Shown piece by piece: positions 15,588 to 24,567 of a stretch of DNA of 64,000 nucleotides. Within the stretch, counting starts at the first letter, position 1, and each line of letters starts with the position of its first letter. The position numbers and the translations under genes were made by a program. This DNA is from Streptococcus mitis (GTDB lineage: Bacteria; Bacillota; Bacilli; Lactobacillales; Streptococcaceae): NCBI RefSeq assembly GCF_946190375.1, contig NZ_CAMIAF010000012.1:1-64000 (forward strand), given 5' to 3'. The notes under the pieces were generated by a model. It did not search any database and had not been told where the DNA came from. It saw nothing but the letters and a program-made list of their open reading frames with translations.

Positions 15588-17618
15588 ATGTTTGATTATA
15601 GAGCACTAGTTATTTTGATGACTTTGATGGATCATTGTGAGCTATCATTATATGAATTATCTGTTAAGGTGAGCTTACCTATAAAGGAAGTCAAAGAAGG
15701 AATAGATTATTTAGTGCCTTATCTAGCTAATAAAGGGATAGTGCTGGATAAAAAACAAGGTCGCTATAGTTTATCAAATCGTACGAAGCAGTCTTTGACA
15801 GATATTATTAAGTCGGATGAATTGGTTTTACCAAAGTCGACTCGCTTAGCATTAATCTATCTTTACACTTTTTGCCGATTAGATTTTATATCGAATAATC
15901 ATTACCAAGACTTTTTGAAAGTAAGTAAGAATACAACCTTATCTGATATTCAATCATTAAGAAAGATTATGTTAGATAATGATTTGGAGCTAGGGTACAG
16001 TAGAGCAAAAGGTTATACTTTACACGGTTCAGAGTGGAATAAGCATCGTTTAGCTTTTCAAATGGTTAGTGAGCTGCTGGAATCCTCCATAGGGATTTGG
16101 GGTTTGGATTATGTTTTATCCAGTTGGGGGTATTCATTAACTTATGATTTGATTGATCAGGTGGTTAAAGATTATTATGAAAAGCTACAGATAGTACCTA
16201 TTGTTAATCAATTAAAAGTTTGTCTTTTTGGGTTAGTATTCATTATATGTAGGTATCAAAGAGATGTTGAAAGAGTATATCTTTCAGAGACATTAGTATC
16301 TCCTATTATTCAAGATATAACGACTATTTTATTGGATACAGTAGTTGATTTGGGAATTATAGATACGGTGTTTTCAGAGGATGATTATCGCTATATCACA
16401 GTTTTATTATCAAGTTGCTTTGAAGGTGAAGTAGATGTTGCTCCGGTTTATTTTAATCAATTAACAGAGGCTATTATAAGTAGAATGGAAGATATTTCTT
16501 TGTTACATTTTAAACAAAGGGAAGTATTGAGAGAAAATCTTCGCCGCCACCTTATACCTGCTTACTATAGATTAAAGTTCGGCTTACCTAGTTCAAATGA
16601 ATATGTGTTGCATGTTAAAGAACATTATCCTGATTTATTTGAACTAGTAAAAGATTCTTTGACTCCCTTGATGGACGCTATTGACAAGCCCATACCTGAT
16701 AGTGAAACAGCATATTTTGTTATCCATTTTGGAGGTTATTTAAAGAAAGCAGATACTTTGCCTCAAAAATGTTATAAAGCAGCAATTATCTGTCCTAATG
16801 GGATTAGTTCTTCATTGATGTTAAAAGAGAATCTATTAGCATTATTTCCTCAAATTGAGTTTATAGGAACCTCAAAGATTGATGATTTACAGGCGAAAAC
16901 TAGTAGTGACTATGATATGGTTTTTTCTACTATAAAGGTGGAAACAGAGAAGCCAAATTATCTAGTTTCTGTTATGATGACGGAAGAACAAACAACGCAG
17001 TTAGTTGAATTGGTATCAAAAGATTTCCCAGATACAGGTTATCGAGATATTGAGCTTAATCAGATAATTAGCATAGTAAGACGATATAGTATAATCACAC
17101 AAGAATTAGAGTTAAAATTAGCATTAAAGAGGTATCTCTATCAAGAAATGAACAGAAAGGAAGTGTTACCATTGTTAGAAGAATTAATTACAAAAGAAAC
17201 TTATCAGGTTAGTTCGAAAAAATTAGGATGGAAGGAGGCAATTCGTTTAGCAGCTAAACCGCTTTTGGATCAAGATAAGATAACTGAGAACTACCCTGAG
17301 GCAATGATTCAAAAAGTAGAAGAGTTTGGGCCTTTTATTAATTTAGGGAAGGGAGTAGCAATTCCTCACGCTCGACCAGATGAAGGTGTGAATGAAATAG
17401 GAATGTCAATGTTAGTTTTGGAAGAACCGATTTATTTATTGGATAATCCAGAACAAGAGGTAAGATTGTTGATTTGTATTGCAGCCATTGATAATGAGAG
17501 TCATTTAAAGGCTTTGTCACATTTAACAACAATTTTAAGAGATAAAAATCATGTTCAAACTTTAATATCATCAAAAAACTATGATGACATTGAAATGATA
17601 ATTAAACAGGAGGATTAG
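15588..17618 (+). CDS. PRD-domain transcriptional regulator with PTS EIIB- and EIIA-like domains (BglG/LicR type)
   Basis: A 676-residue activator of the BglG/MtlR/LicR class. In order: N-terminal winged-helix DNA-binding segments (about 1-150), PRD1 (about 190-290), PRD2 (about 300-390, with LRRHLIPAYYRLKFG and AYFVIHFGGYL), a GatB-like EIIB domain (about 400-480, KAAIICPNGISSS without the usual Cys), and a C-terminal EIIA domain whose phospho-histidine is in AIPHAR (about His594). Such proteins are switched by phosphorylation from the PTS. It heads an operon with PTS IIB, IIC and two transketolase halves, 3 bp before the IIB gene. As no separate IIA gene is present, its EIIA domain may report on, or substitute for, that component. 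Confidence 0.9.
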   Translation: MFDYRALVILMTLMDHCELSLYELSVKVSLPIKEVKEGIDYLVPYLANKGIVLDKKQGRYSLSNRTKQSLTDIIKSDELVLPKSTRLALIYLYTFCRLDFISNNHYQDFLKVSKNTTLSDIQSLRKIMLDNDLELGYSRAKGYTLHGSEWNKHRLAFQMVSELLESSIGIWGLDYVLSSWGYSLTYDLIDQVVKDYYEKLQIVPIVNQLKVCLFGLVFIICRYQRDVERVYLSETLVSPIIQDITTILLDTVVDLGIIDTVFSEDDYRYITVLLSSCFEGEVDVAPVYFNQLTEAIISRMEDISLLHFKQREVLRENLRRHLIPAYYRLKFGLPSSNEYVLHVKEHYPDLFELVKDSLTPLMDAIDKPIPDSETAYFVIHFGGYLKKADTLPQKCYKAAIICPNGISSSLMLKENLLALFPQIEFIGTSKIDDLQAKTSSDYDMVFSTIKVETEKPNYLVSVMMTEEQTTQLVELVSKDFPDTGYRDIELNQIISIVRRYSIITQELELKLALKRYLYQEMNRKEVLPLLEELITKETYQVSSKKLGWKEAIRLAAKPLLDQDKITENYPEAMIQKVEEFGPFINLGKGVAIPHARPDEGVNEIGMSMLVLEEPIYLLDNPEQEVRLLICIAAIDNESHLKALSHLTTILRDKNHVQTLISSKNYDDIEMIIKQED

Positions 17619-17621
17619 ATA

Positions 17622-17906
17622 ATGTTAAGAATTGGTACAGCTTGTGGTTCAGGATTAGGTTCAAGTTTTATGGTACAGATGAATATTGAATCTGTATTGA
17701 GTGATTTGAATGTTTCAGATGTAGAAGTTGAACATTATGATTTAGGTGGAGCAGATCCAAATGCAGCCGATATTTGGATTGTTGGTCGTGATTTAGCTGA
17801 TTCAGCTAGTCATCTTGGAGATGTTCGTATCTTAAATAGTATTATTGATATGGACGAGCTACGAGAATTAATTACTAAAATTTGTGAAGAAAAAGAACTT
17901 ATATAG
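17622..17906 (+). CDS. PTS EIIB component, ascorbate (Ula/Sga) type
   Basis: A 94-residue cytoplasmic protein whose phosphoryl-carrying cysteine is in GTACGSGLGSS (Cys9). The motif and length match the UlaB/SgaB type of IIB subunit, which passes phosphate to the sugar taken up by IIC. It lies between the PRD regulator and the IIC gene with an AGGAGG site before its ATG. The substrate may be L-ascorbate or another acid or polyol; the sequence alone does not decide. Confidence 0.88.
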   Translation: MLRIGTACGSGLGSSFMVQMNIESVLSDLNVSDVEVEHYDLGGADPNAADIWIVGRDLADSASHLGDVRILNSIIDMDELRELITKICEEKELI

Positions 17907-17918
17907 GAGGCTAGAGTC

Positions 17919-19265
17919 ATGATGAAGTTCATATTGGATATTGTTAGTACACCAGCTATTTTAGTAGCTTTAATTGCAATCTTAGGATTAGTTCTTCAGA
18001 AGAAGAAATTACCTGATATTATTAAAGGTGGAATTAAGACTTTTGTTGGTTTCTTAGTTGTATCTGGTGGTGCAGGAATTGTACAAAATTCTTTGAATCC
18101 ATTTGGTACCATGTTTGAACATGCTTTTCATTTATCTGGAGTTGTACCAAATAATGAAGCAATTGTAGCTGTAGCTTTAACAACATATGGCTCAGCTACT
18201 GCAATGATTATGTTTGCAGGTATGGTATTCAATATCTTAATTGCTCGTTTTACTCGATTCAAATATATCTTTTTAACAGGACACCACACTCTATATATGG
18301 CGTGTATGATTGCGGTCATTTTATCAGTTGCTGGCTTTACAAGTTTGCCTCTTATCTTACTAGGAGGATTAGCACTCGGTATTATTATGAGTATTTCCCC
18401 AGCATTTGTGCAAAAATATATGGTTCAATTAACTGGAAATGACAAGGTGGCTTTAGGTCATTTCAGTTCTTTGGGATATTGGTTGAGTGGTTTTACTGGT
18501 AGCCTTATCGGTGATAAATCAAAATCAACAGAGGACATTAAATTTCCAAAGAGTTTAGCTTTTTTACGTGATAGTACTGTTAGTATTACTTTATCCATGG
18601 CAGTTATTTACATTATTGTAGCTATCTTTGCAGGGTCAGAATATATAGAAAAAGAAATCAGTAGTGGTACAAGTGGTCTAGTTTATGCTTTACAATTAGC
18701 AGGTCAATTTGCAGCAGGGGTATTTGTTATTTTAGCAGGTGTTCGCCTTATTTTGGGTGAAATTGTTCCAGCCTTTAAAGGTATTTCAGAGCGTCTTGTA
18801 CCTAATTCAAAACCTGCTTTGGATTGTCCGATTGTTTATACTTATGCACCCAATGCAGTTCTAATTGGATTTATCTCTAGTTTTGTTGGTGGTTTAGTAA
18901 GTATGGCAATTATGATTGCTTCAGGAACGGTTGTCATCTTACCAGGCGTTGTGCCTCATTTCTTCTGTGGAGCGACTGCAGGTGTCATTGGGAATGCATC
19001 TGGTGGTGTTCGAGGAGCCACTATTGGAGCATTTTTACAAGGTATTTTAATTAGTTTTCTTCCAGTCTTTTTAATGCCAGTTTTGGGAGGACTTGGTTTC
19101 CAAGGATCAACTTTCTCAGATGCAGATTTTGGTCTATCAGGAATTATTTTAGGAATGTTGAATCAATTTGGCTCACAAGCAGGCATTATTATTGGTCTTG
19201 TTCTTATTCTAGCAGTTATGTTTGGAGTATCCTTTATTAAAAAGCCATCTGCAAAGGAGGAATAA
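17919..19265 (+). CDS. PTS EIIC component, UlaA/SgaT family
   Basis: A 448-residue membrane protein with about ten or more hydrophobic segments, consistent with the UlaA/SgaT ascorbate-type permease family, which forms the sugar-translocating part of the PTS. It starts with ATG-ATG after an AGGAGG site 12 bp beyond IIB and ends 3 bp before the transketolase gene. The family is distinct from glucose/mannitol IIC proteins. Substrate is inferred only by family; linkage to transketolase suggests the imported sugar phosphate feeds the pentose phosphate pathway. Confidence 0.9.
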   Translation: MMKFILDIVSTPAILVALIAILGLVLQKKKLPDIIKGGIKTFVGFLVVSGGAGIVQNSLNPFGTMFEHAFHLSGVVPNNEAIVAVALTTYGSATAMIMFAGMVFNILIARFTRFKYIFLTGHHTLYMACMIAVILSVAGFTSLPLILLGGLALGIIMSISPAFVQKYMVQLTGNDKVALGHFSSLGYWLSGFTGSLIGDKSKSTEDIKFPKSLAFLRDSTVSITLSMAVIYIIVAIFAGSEYIEKEISSGTSGLVYALQLAGQFAAGVFVILAGVRLILGEIVPAFKGISERLVPNSKPALDCPIVYTYAPNAVLIGFISSFVGGLVSMAIMIASGTVVILPGVVPHFFCGATAGVIGNASGGVRGATIGAFLQGILISFLPVFLMPVLGGLGFQGSTFSDADFGLSGIILGMLNQFGSQAGIIIGLVLILAVMFGVSFIKKPSAKEE

Positions 19266-19268
19266 GGG

Positions 19269-20126
19269 ATGATTTTAAGTGAAAATAGAGAAGATGAGTT
19301 AAGAAAATTTGCAACAAAAATCCGATTAAATACTCTTAGAACATTGAATCATCTTGGATTTGGCCATTATGGAGGGAGTCTGTCTATAGTAGAAGTTTTA
19401 GCGGTGCTTTATGGTGAAATAATGCCGATGACTCCAGAAATATTTGCATCACGAGATAGAGATTATTTTGTTTTATCCAAGGGACATGCTGGACCAGCTT
19501 TGTACAGCACACTCTATTTGAATGGTTTCTTTGACAAAGAATTATTATATTCTTTAAATACAAATGGAACCAAATTACCGTCTCATCCTGATAGAAATCT
19601 AACGCCGGGCATAGATATGACAACTGGCTCTCTAGGACAAGGAATTAGTGTCGCAACCGGACTTGCATATGGTCAGAGAATAAGAAAAAGTCCCTTTTAT
19701 ACATATGCCATTGTTGGAGATGGTGAGTTAAATGAGGGACAATGTTGGGAGGCTATACAGTTTGCTTCTCATCAACAGTTATCTAATTTAATTGTATTTG
19801 TAGACGATAACAAAAAACAATTAGATGGTTTTACAAAGGATATTTGTAATCCAGGAGATTTTGTAGAAAAATTCTCAGCATTTGGATTTGAATCCATTAG
19901 GGTCAATGGTTCAGATATTAGAGAAATTTATGAAGGGATTGTTCAATTAAAACAGTCAAATAATTCATCACCTAAGTGTATTGTATTAGATACTATTAAA
20001 GGTCAGGGGGTTCAAGAGCTGGAAGAAATGAAATCCAATCATCATCTTCGCCCTACTGTAGAGGAGAGACAAATGTTAACTTCAGTTGTAGAAAGATTAA
20101 GTCAGGAATTGGAGGAAACAGAATGA
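19269..20126 (+). CDS. Transketolase, N-terminal (thiamine diphosphate-binding) subunit
   Basis: A 285-residue protein corresponding to the N-terminal third of transketolase: SKGHAGPALYSTLYL, TGSLGQGISVATGLAYG and the thiamine-diphosphate signature GDGELNEGQCWEA...VDDNKKQLDG. Transketolase moves two-carbon units between sugar phosphates. In this split form it must pair with the C-terminal half encoded next. It overlaps that gene by 4 bp (ATGA), indicating translational coupling and a 1:1 complex. Paired with a PTS operon it probably processes the imported sugar's product rather than serving as the cell's main transketolase. Confidence 0.93.
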   Translation: MILSENREDELRKFATKIRLNTLRTLNHLGFGHYGGSLSIVEVLAVLYGEIMPMTPEIFASRDRDYFVLSKGHAGPALYSTLYLNGFFDKELLYSLNTNGTKLPSHPDRNLTPGIDMTTGSLGQGISVATGLAYGQRIRKSPFYTYAIVGDGELNEGQCWEAIQFASHQQLSNLIVFVDDNKKQLDGFTKDICNPGDFVEKFSAFGFESIRVNGSDIREIYEGIVQLKQSNNSSPKCIVLDTIKGQGVQELEEMKSNHHLRPTVEERQMLTSVVERLSQELEETE

Positions 20127-21055
20127 TGAGAAGTACGAAAGAATTACGACATGTGTATAGAGATTTCCTTCTAGAGGCTAACCAAAGTTATTCTGATATA
20201 GTAGTTTTAGAAGCAGACTTGTCAAGTTCTATGGCTACTAATAATCTTGAAAAGGACTTTGGAGACCGTTATGTGAATGTTGGAATAATGGAAGCAGAAA
20301 TGGTCGGGCTTGCAGCAGGTTTATCTATTCAGGGGTTTAGACCTTATCTTCATACATTTGGCCCTTTTGCTTCACGAAGAGTATTTGATCAATTATTTAT
20401 TTCTCTTGGGTACGCACAATTGGATGCCACTGTGATTGGCTCAGATGCAGGAGTAACGGCAGAGATGAATGGTGGAACACATATGCCATTTGAAGAAATT
20501 GGATTGTTACGTTTAATTCCTAAATCGATCATTTTTGAAGCAACTGATGATATCCAATTTCGTGAAATCTTGAACCAGACATTAGACTTAAAAGGACTAA
20601 AATATATTCGAACAATTAGAAAGGCTCCAGAGGCTGTATATCAAGGTGGAGAAGATTTTTCTAAAGGCTACATTGAGTTAAGACACGGTGAAGATGTTGT
20701 AATAGTTGCTTCTGGCATAATGGTTGCTCCAAGTATTCGAGTTGCGGATGAACTGTCTAAATTAGGTTATTCAGTAGGTGTGATAGATTTATTTAGAATT
20801 AAACCGATACCAGAACAGATAAAAACAATGTTAAGTGGAAAAACTATATTTACTGTAGAAAACCACAATCAGATAGGTGGAATTGGCAGTGCTTTATGTG
20901 AATTATTCTCTGATGATGGAATAACAAAAATTCATCGGATGGGTGTTCAAGAAAGATTTGGTCAAGTAGGGAAAATGGATTATCTTCTTAATGAGTACGG
21001 TTTGAGTGAATCGAATATAAAAGAGAAAGTTCTAGAGTTTTATAATGCAAGATAG
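20123..21055 (+). CDS. Transketolase, C-terminal (pyrimidine-binding) subunit
   Basis: A 310-residue protein equivalent to the pyrimidine-binding and C-terminal domains of transketolase. GIMEAEMVGLAAGLSIQG contains the conserved glutamate that activates thiamine diphosphate, followed by FGPFASRRVFDQ and the C-terminal VIDLFRIKPIPEQ...ENHNQIGGIGSAL segment. It completes the active site with the preceding subunit and is the last gene of the PTS operon, followed by a long-stem terminator. Confidence 0.93.
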   Translation: MMRSTKELRHVYRDFLLEANQSYSDIVVLEADLSSSMATNNLEKDFGDRYVNVGIMEAEMVGLAAGLSIQGFRPYLHTFGPFASRRVFDQLFISLGYAQLDATVIGSDAGVTAEMNGGTHMPFEEIGLLRLIPKSIIFEATDDIQFREILNQTLDLKGLKYIRTIRKAPEAVYQGGEDFSKGYIELRHGEDVVIVASGIMVAPSIRVADELSKLGYSVGVIDLFRIKPIPEQIKTMLSGKTIFTVENHNQIGGIGSALCELFSDDGITKIHRMGVQERFGQVGKMDYLLNEYGLSESNIKEKVLEFYNAR

Positions 21056-21114
21056 ATGTTAAATACACTTATCTGAAAGAATTTCTGTAAAAATTACATT
21101 ATGTTATTTAAAGC

Positions 21115-21177
21115 AAGCGGATTAAAAAGCATATTCTGGTCATCAGAAAGTGCACTAATCCGCTTTGTTGTTTTTAA
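21115..21177 (+). terminator. Terminator of the PTS-transketolase operon
   Basis: AAGCGGATTA pairs perfectly with TAATCCGCTT across a loop that itself contains a TTCTG/CAGAA hairpin; TGTTGTTTTT follows. Confidence 0.75.
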
Positions 21178-21254
21178 TTTTAAATATTTCATATGTATAT
21201 AGAATTTTCTGAAAATTCAAGAATTTTCTTCTGTTCATTGCTTTTAAAATGTGC

Positions 21255-21260
21255 TATAAT
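21255..21260 (+). promoter_or_regulatory. Extended -10 promoter of ilvD
   Basis: TGcTATAAT lies 27 bp before the ilvD start; the -35 region is weak. No T-box or leader peptide is visible in the gap 21178-21287. Confidence 0.55.
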
Positions 21261-21287
21261 AGTAAAAACTGAAATGGGAGGGAACAA

Positions 21288-22991
21288 ATGACTGAATTAG
21301 ATAAACGTCACCGCAGTAGCATTTATGACAGCATGGTTAAATCACCAAACCGTGCCATGCTTCGTGCGACTGGTATGACAGATAAGGACTTTGAAACACC
21401 GATTGTGGGAGTGATTTCAACTTGGGCGGAAAATACGCCATGTAACATCCACTTGCATGATTTTGGAAAATTAGCGAAAGAAGGTGTCAAATCGGCAGGT
21501 GCTTGGCCTGTACAGTTTGGTACCATTACCGTAGCGGACGGGATTGCTATGGGAACGCCTGGTATGCGTTTCTCTCTAACATCTCGTGATATCATTGCGG
21601 ACTCTATCGAAGCGGCTATGGGTGGTCACAACGTTGATGCCTTCGTCGCTATCGGTGGCTGTGACAAGAACATGCCTGGTTCTATGATTGCCATTGCCAA
21701 TATGGATATTCCAGCTATTTTCGCCTATGGTGGGACTATTGCACCGGGAAATCTTGATGGCAAAGACATTGACTTGGTTTCTGTTTTTGAGGGTATCGGA
21801 AAATGGAACCACGGTGACATGACAGCTGAGGACGTGAAGCGTCTTGAATGTAATGCCTGCCCTGGCCCTGGTGGCTGTGGTGGTATGTACACAGCTAATA
21901 CCATGGCGACCGCTATCGAAGTTCTCGGTATGAGTTTGCCAGGGTCTTCATCTCACCCAGCTGAATCAGCTGACAAGAAAGAAGACATCGAAGCAGCAGG
22001 ACGTGCTGTTGTTAAGATGCTGGAGCTTGGTCTCAAACCATCAGATATCTTGACTCGTGAAGCCTTTGAAGATGCCATCACTGTAACTATGGCTCTTGGT
22101 GGTTCTACAAATGCCACTCTTCACTTGCTTGCCATTGCCCATGCGGCTAATGTTGATTTGTCACTTGAGGACTTCAATACAATCCAAGAACGTGTGCCTC
22201 ACTTGGCCGACTTGAAACCATCTGGTCAGTATGTCTTCCAAGACCTCTACGAAGTCGGTGGTGTGCCTGCGGTTATGAGATATCTCTTGGCAAATGGTTT
22301 CCTTCATGGTGACCGCATCACATGTACTGGTAAGACAGTTGCTGAGAACTTAGCTGACTTTGCAGACCTCACACCAGGTCAAAAAGTCATTATGCCGCTT
22401 GAAAATCCTAAACGTGCGGATGGTCCGCTTATCATCTTGAACGGGAACCTTGCCCCTGATGGTGCGGTTGCTAAAGTATCAGGTGTTAAAGTGCGTCGTC
22501 ACGTTGGTCCAGCTAAGGTCTTTGACTCAGAAGAAGATGCTATCCAGGCCGTTCTGACAGATGAAATCGTTGATGGCGATGTAGTCGTTGTTCGTTTCGT
22601 TGGACCTAAAGGTGGTCCTGGTATGCCTGAGATGCTGTCACTTTCATCAATGATTGTTGGTAAAGGTCAAGGAGACAAGGTTGCCCTCTTGACAGACGGA
22701 CGTTTCTCTGGTGGTACTTATGGTCTAGTTGTTGGGCATATCGCTCCTGAAGCTCAGGATGGTGGACCAATTGCCTATCTCCGTACAGGCGATATCGTTA
22801 CGGTTGACCAAGATACCAAAGAAATTTCCATGGCCGTATCCGAAGAAGAACTTGAAAAACGCAAGGCAGAAACAACCTTGCCACCACTTTACAGCCGTGG
22901 TGTCCTCGGTAAATATGCCCACATCGTATCATCTGCTTCACGCGGAGCTGTGACAGACTTCTGGAATATGGACAAGTCAGGTAAAAAATAA
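21288..22991 (+). CDS. ilvD: Dihydroxy-acid dehydratase
   Basis: IlvD dehydrates dihydroxy-isovalerate and dihydroxy-methylvalerate in isoleucine and valine synthesis. The 567-residue length is normal. The iron-sulfur ligands are seen in [10 protein letters not shown] (about Cys125) and [20 protein letters not shown] (about Cys188-197), and the C-terminal [11 protein letters not shown] segment is conserved. A GGGAGGGAA site precedes the ATG. It stands alone, away from other ilv genes, with its own promoter and terminator. The neighbouring MIP18-family gene, possibly an iron-sulfur assembly factor, may help mature it. Confidence 0.97.
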   Translation: MTELDKRHRSSIYDSMVKSPNRAMLRATGMTDKDFETPIVGVISTWAENTPCNIHLHDFGKLAKEGVKSAGAWPVQFGTITVADGIAMGTPGMRFSLTSRDIIADSIEAAMGGHNVDAFVAIGGCDKNMPGSMIAIANMDIPAIFAYGGTIAPGNLDGKDIDLVSVFEGIGKWNHGDMTAEDVKRLECNACPGPGGCGGMYTANTMATAIEVLGMSLPGSSSHPAESADKKEDIEAAGRAVVKMLELGLKPSDILTREAFEDAITVTMALGGSTNATLHLLAIAHAANVDLSLEDFNTIQERVPHLADLKPSGQYVFQDLYEVGGVPAVMRYLLANGFLHGDRITCTGKTVAENLADFADLTPGQKVIMPLENPKRADGPLIILNGNLAPDGAVAKVSGVKVRRHVGPAKVFDSEEDAIQAVLTDEIVDGDVVVVRFVGPKGGPGMPEMLSLSSMIVGKGQGDKVALLTDGRFSGGTYGLVVGHIAPEAQDGGPIAYLRTGDIVTVDQDTKEISMAVSEEELEKRKAETTLPPLYSRGVLGKYAHIVSSASRGAVTDFWNMDKSGKK

Positions 22992-22995
22992 ACTT

Positions 22996-23027
22996 AAAAA
23001 GCAAGCCAATCTCGGCTTGCTTTTTTT
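22996..23027 (+). terminator. ilvD terminator
   Basis: AAAAAGCAAGCC, AATCTC loop, GGCTTGC and a run of seven T. Confidence 0.92.
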
Positions 23028-23051
23028 CATCTTCAAAAGTGATCTTCCTGC

Positions 23052-23393
23052 TTAACGAGGTGGCAGTCCAAGGGCAATGCGGCCGTAGCGACTGATTCGT
23101 GTGATTTTCCAAGCAGGCGACCAGGTAACTTCAACTTTGACATCTTCGATACCCTCAATTTGTTTCAGACCTGCAACAATTTCGATAGGCAGGCTTTCGG
23201 CGCAATCACAGGCAGTATCTGTGAAGGTCATGACAATCTTACAGAGACCCGTTTCGTCCAGATTGATTTCATAGATAAGTCCTAGATTGTAAACATCCAA
23301 TTCCACATCTGTATCAAAAACCTTCTCTAGTTTTTCGATAATTTGGTCTTGTATGGCCAAAGCACGGTCATTGATTTTGATATCGTCTCTCAT
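23052..23393 (-). CDS. MIP18/DUF59 family protein, possible Fe-S assembly factor
   Basis: A 113-residue protein with the compact MIP18 (DUF59) fold signature: VYNLGLIYEINLDE near the middle and the cysteine motif TDTACDCAESLP, then VEVTWSPAW. Relatives (SufT, PaaD, human FAM96) act in iron-sulfur cluster delivery. It faces ilvD tail to tail, and ilvD encodes an iron-sulfur enzyme, which fits but does not prove such a role. A GGAGGGACTG site precedes the ATG on the minus strand. Confidence 0.88.
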   Translation of the reverse strand: MRDDIKINDRALAIQDQIIEKLEKVFDTDVELDVYNLGLIYEINLDETGLCKIVMTFTDTACDCAESLPIEIVAGLKQIEGIEDVKVEVTWSPAWKITRISRYGRIALGLPPR

Positions 23394-23516
23394 TACAGTC
23401 CCTCCACGTGATAAATATCCTCTATTTTCTCATAATTCTGACAATTTGGCAAGTTTTTGATGAATTTTCTGAAAAATATGATAAAATGAAGAAAATACGG
23501 AATCAAGGGGAAGCCT

Positions 23517-24368
23517 ATGGAGCAGATTGGAAAAGTCTTTAGACAATTACGAGAGTCAAGAAATATCTCGCTGAGACAAGCAACTGGGGGACAATTTTCG
23601 CCGTCTATGTTATCCCGCTTTGAAACAGGTCAGAGTGAACTTTCGGTAGAAAAGTTTCTATTTGCCCTAGAAAATATATCTGCCAGTGTGGAGGAAATCC
23701 TCTTTCTGGCGAGAGGTTTTCAGTATGATACAGATTCTGAGTTGAGAAAAGAAATCATAGATGTCTTGGATCCAAAGAATATAGCTCTGCTTGAGGACTT
23801 GTATCGCAGGGAGTATCAAAAGCATGCCCATTCTCAAAACAAACAGAAACATATTCTAAATGCCATTATTATCAAGTCTTATATGAAGAGTATGGATGAA
23901 AGGGTAGAGTTAACGGCAGAGGAAGTAAAAGTCCTTCATGATTACCTGTTTTCTACCGAGATTTGGGGAATCTATGAACTCAATTTATTTTCAGTCAGTT
24001 CACCATTCTTATCTGTTTCTCTTTTCACTAGGTATGTTAGAGAGATGGTACGTAAATCTGATTTTCTAATGGAAGTGTCTGGCAATCGAAACCTGTTTCA
24101 CACTATACTATTGAATGACTTTTTAGCCAGCATTGAGTGTGAAGAATTTACCAATGCCTCTTATTTTAAACGTGTTATCAAAGAGCATTTCTACAATGAA
24201 AATGAAACCTATTTCCGAATTGTCTATTTGTGGGCGGAAGGTCTCCTTGATAGCAAGCAAGGCAGAGTCAAGGAAGGTCAGAAAAAGATGGAGGATGCTG
24301 TCCGTATTTTTGAGATGCTTGGTTGCAACAAATCTGCCAATTACTATAGAAAAACTCCCGATTCTTGA
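23517..24368 (+). CDS. Rgg/GadR/MutR-family transcriptional regulator
   Basis: A 283-residue protein with an N-terminal helix-turn-helix (about 5-60: FRQLRESRNISLRQATGGQFSPSMLSRFETG) and a long helical repeat-type C-terminal domain, the layout of Rgg regulators, many of which bind short peptides. AAGGGGAAG precedes the ATG by 5 nt, and an extended -10 (TATGATAAAAT) lies upstream. No short hydrophobic peptide gene of the SHP type is visible next to it. The gene downstream is an MFS transporter with its own promoter, a plausible target. Confidence 0.88.
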   Translation: MEQIGKVFRQLRESRNISLRQATGGQFSPSMLSRFETGQSELSVEKFLFALENISASVEEILFLARGFQYDTDSELRKEIIDVLDPKNIALLEDLYRREYQKHAHSQNKQKHILNAIIIKSYMKSMDERVELTAEEVKVLHDYLFSTEIWGIYELNLFSVSSPFLSVSLFTRYVREMVRKSDFLMEVSGNRNLFHTILLNDFLASIECEEFTNASYFKRVIKEHFYNENETYFRIVYLWAEGLLDSKQGRVKEGQKKMEDAVRIFEMLGCNKSANYYRKTPDS

Positions 24369-24401
24369 ATATCTGCAAACTAAGAAAATTATTTGAAATT
24401 T

Positions 24402-24460
24402 GAAGCGATAGAACTGTTGGGCTCTCTCGTGTCACTGGAGAAATTCTATCGTTTCTTTTT
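24402..24460 (+). terminator. rgg terminator
   Basis: GAAGCGATAGAA pairs with TTCTATCGTTTC (one mismatch) over a 30-nt loop, followed by TTTTT. Confidence 0.65.
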
Positions 24461-24567
24461 GCTCATTTCATTTGTTGCATATATTCAAAAGTTTTTCTCT
24501 AGAATTTCTAAGTGCTATACTATAGTCATACTTCACATAAAACTTCGAACAAGAAGGGAGATTATCT

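Noticed and set aside
23394-24567. SHP-type pheromone gene next to the Rgg-like regulator
   Set aside because: No short ORF with the typical hydrophobic C-terminus was seen on either strand.
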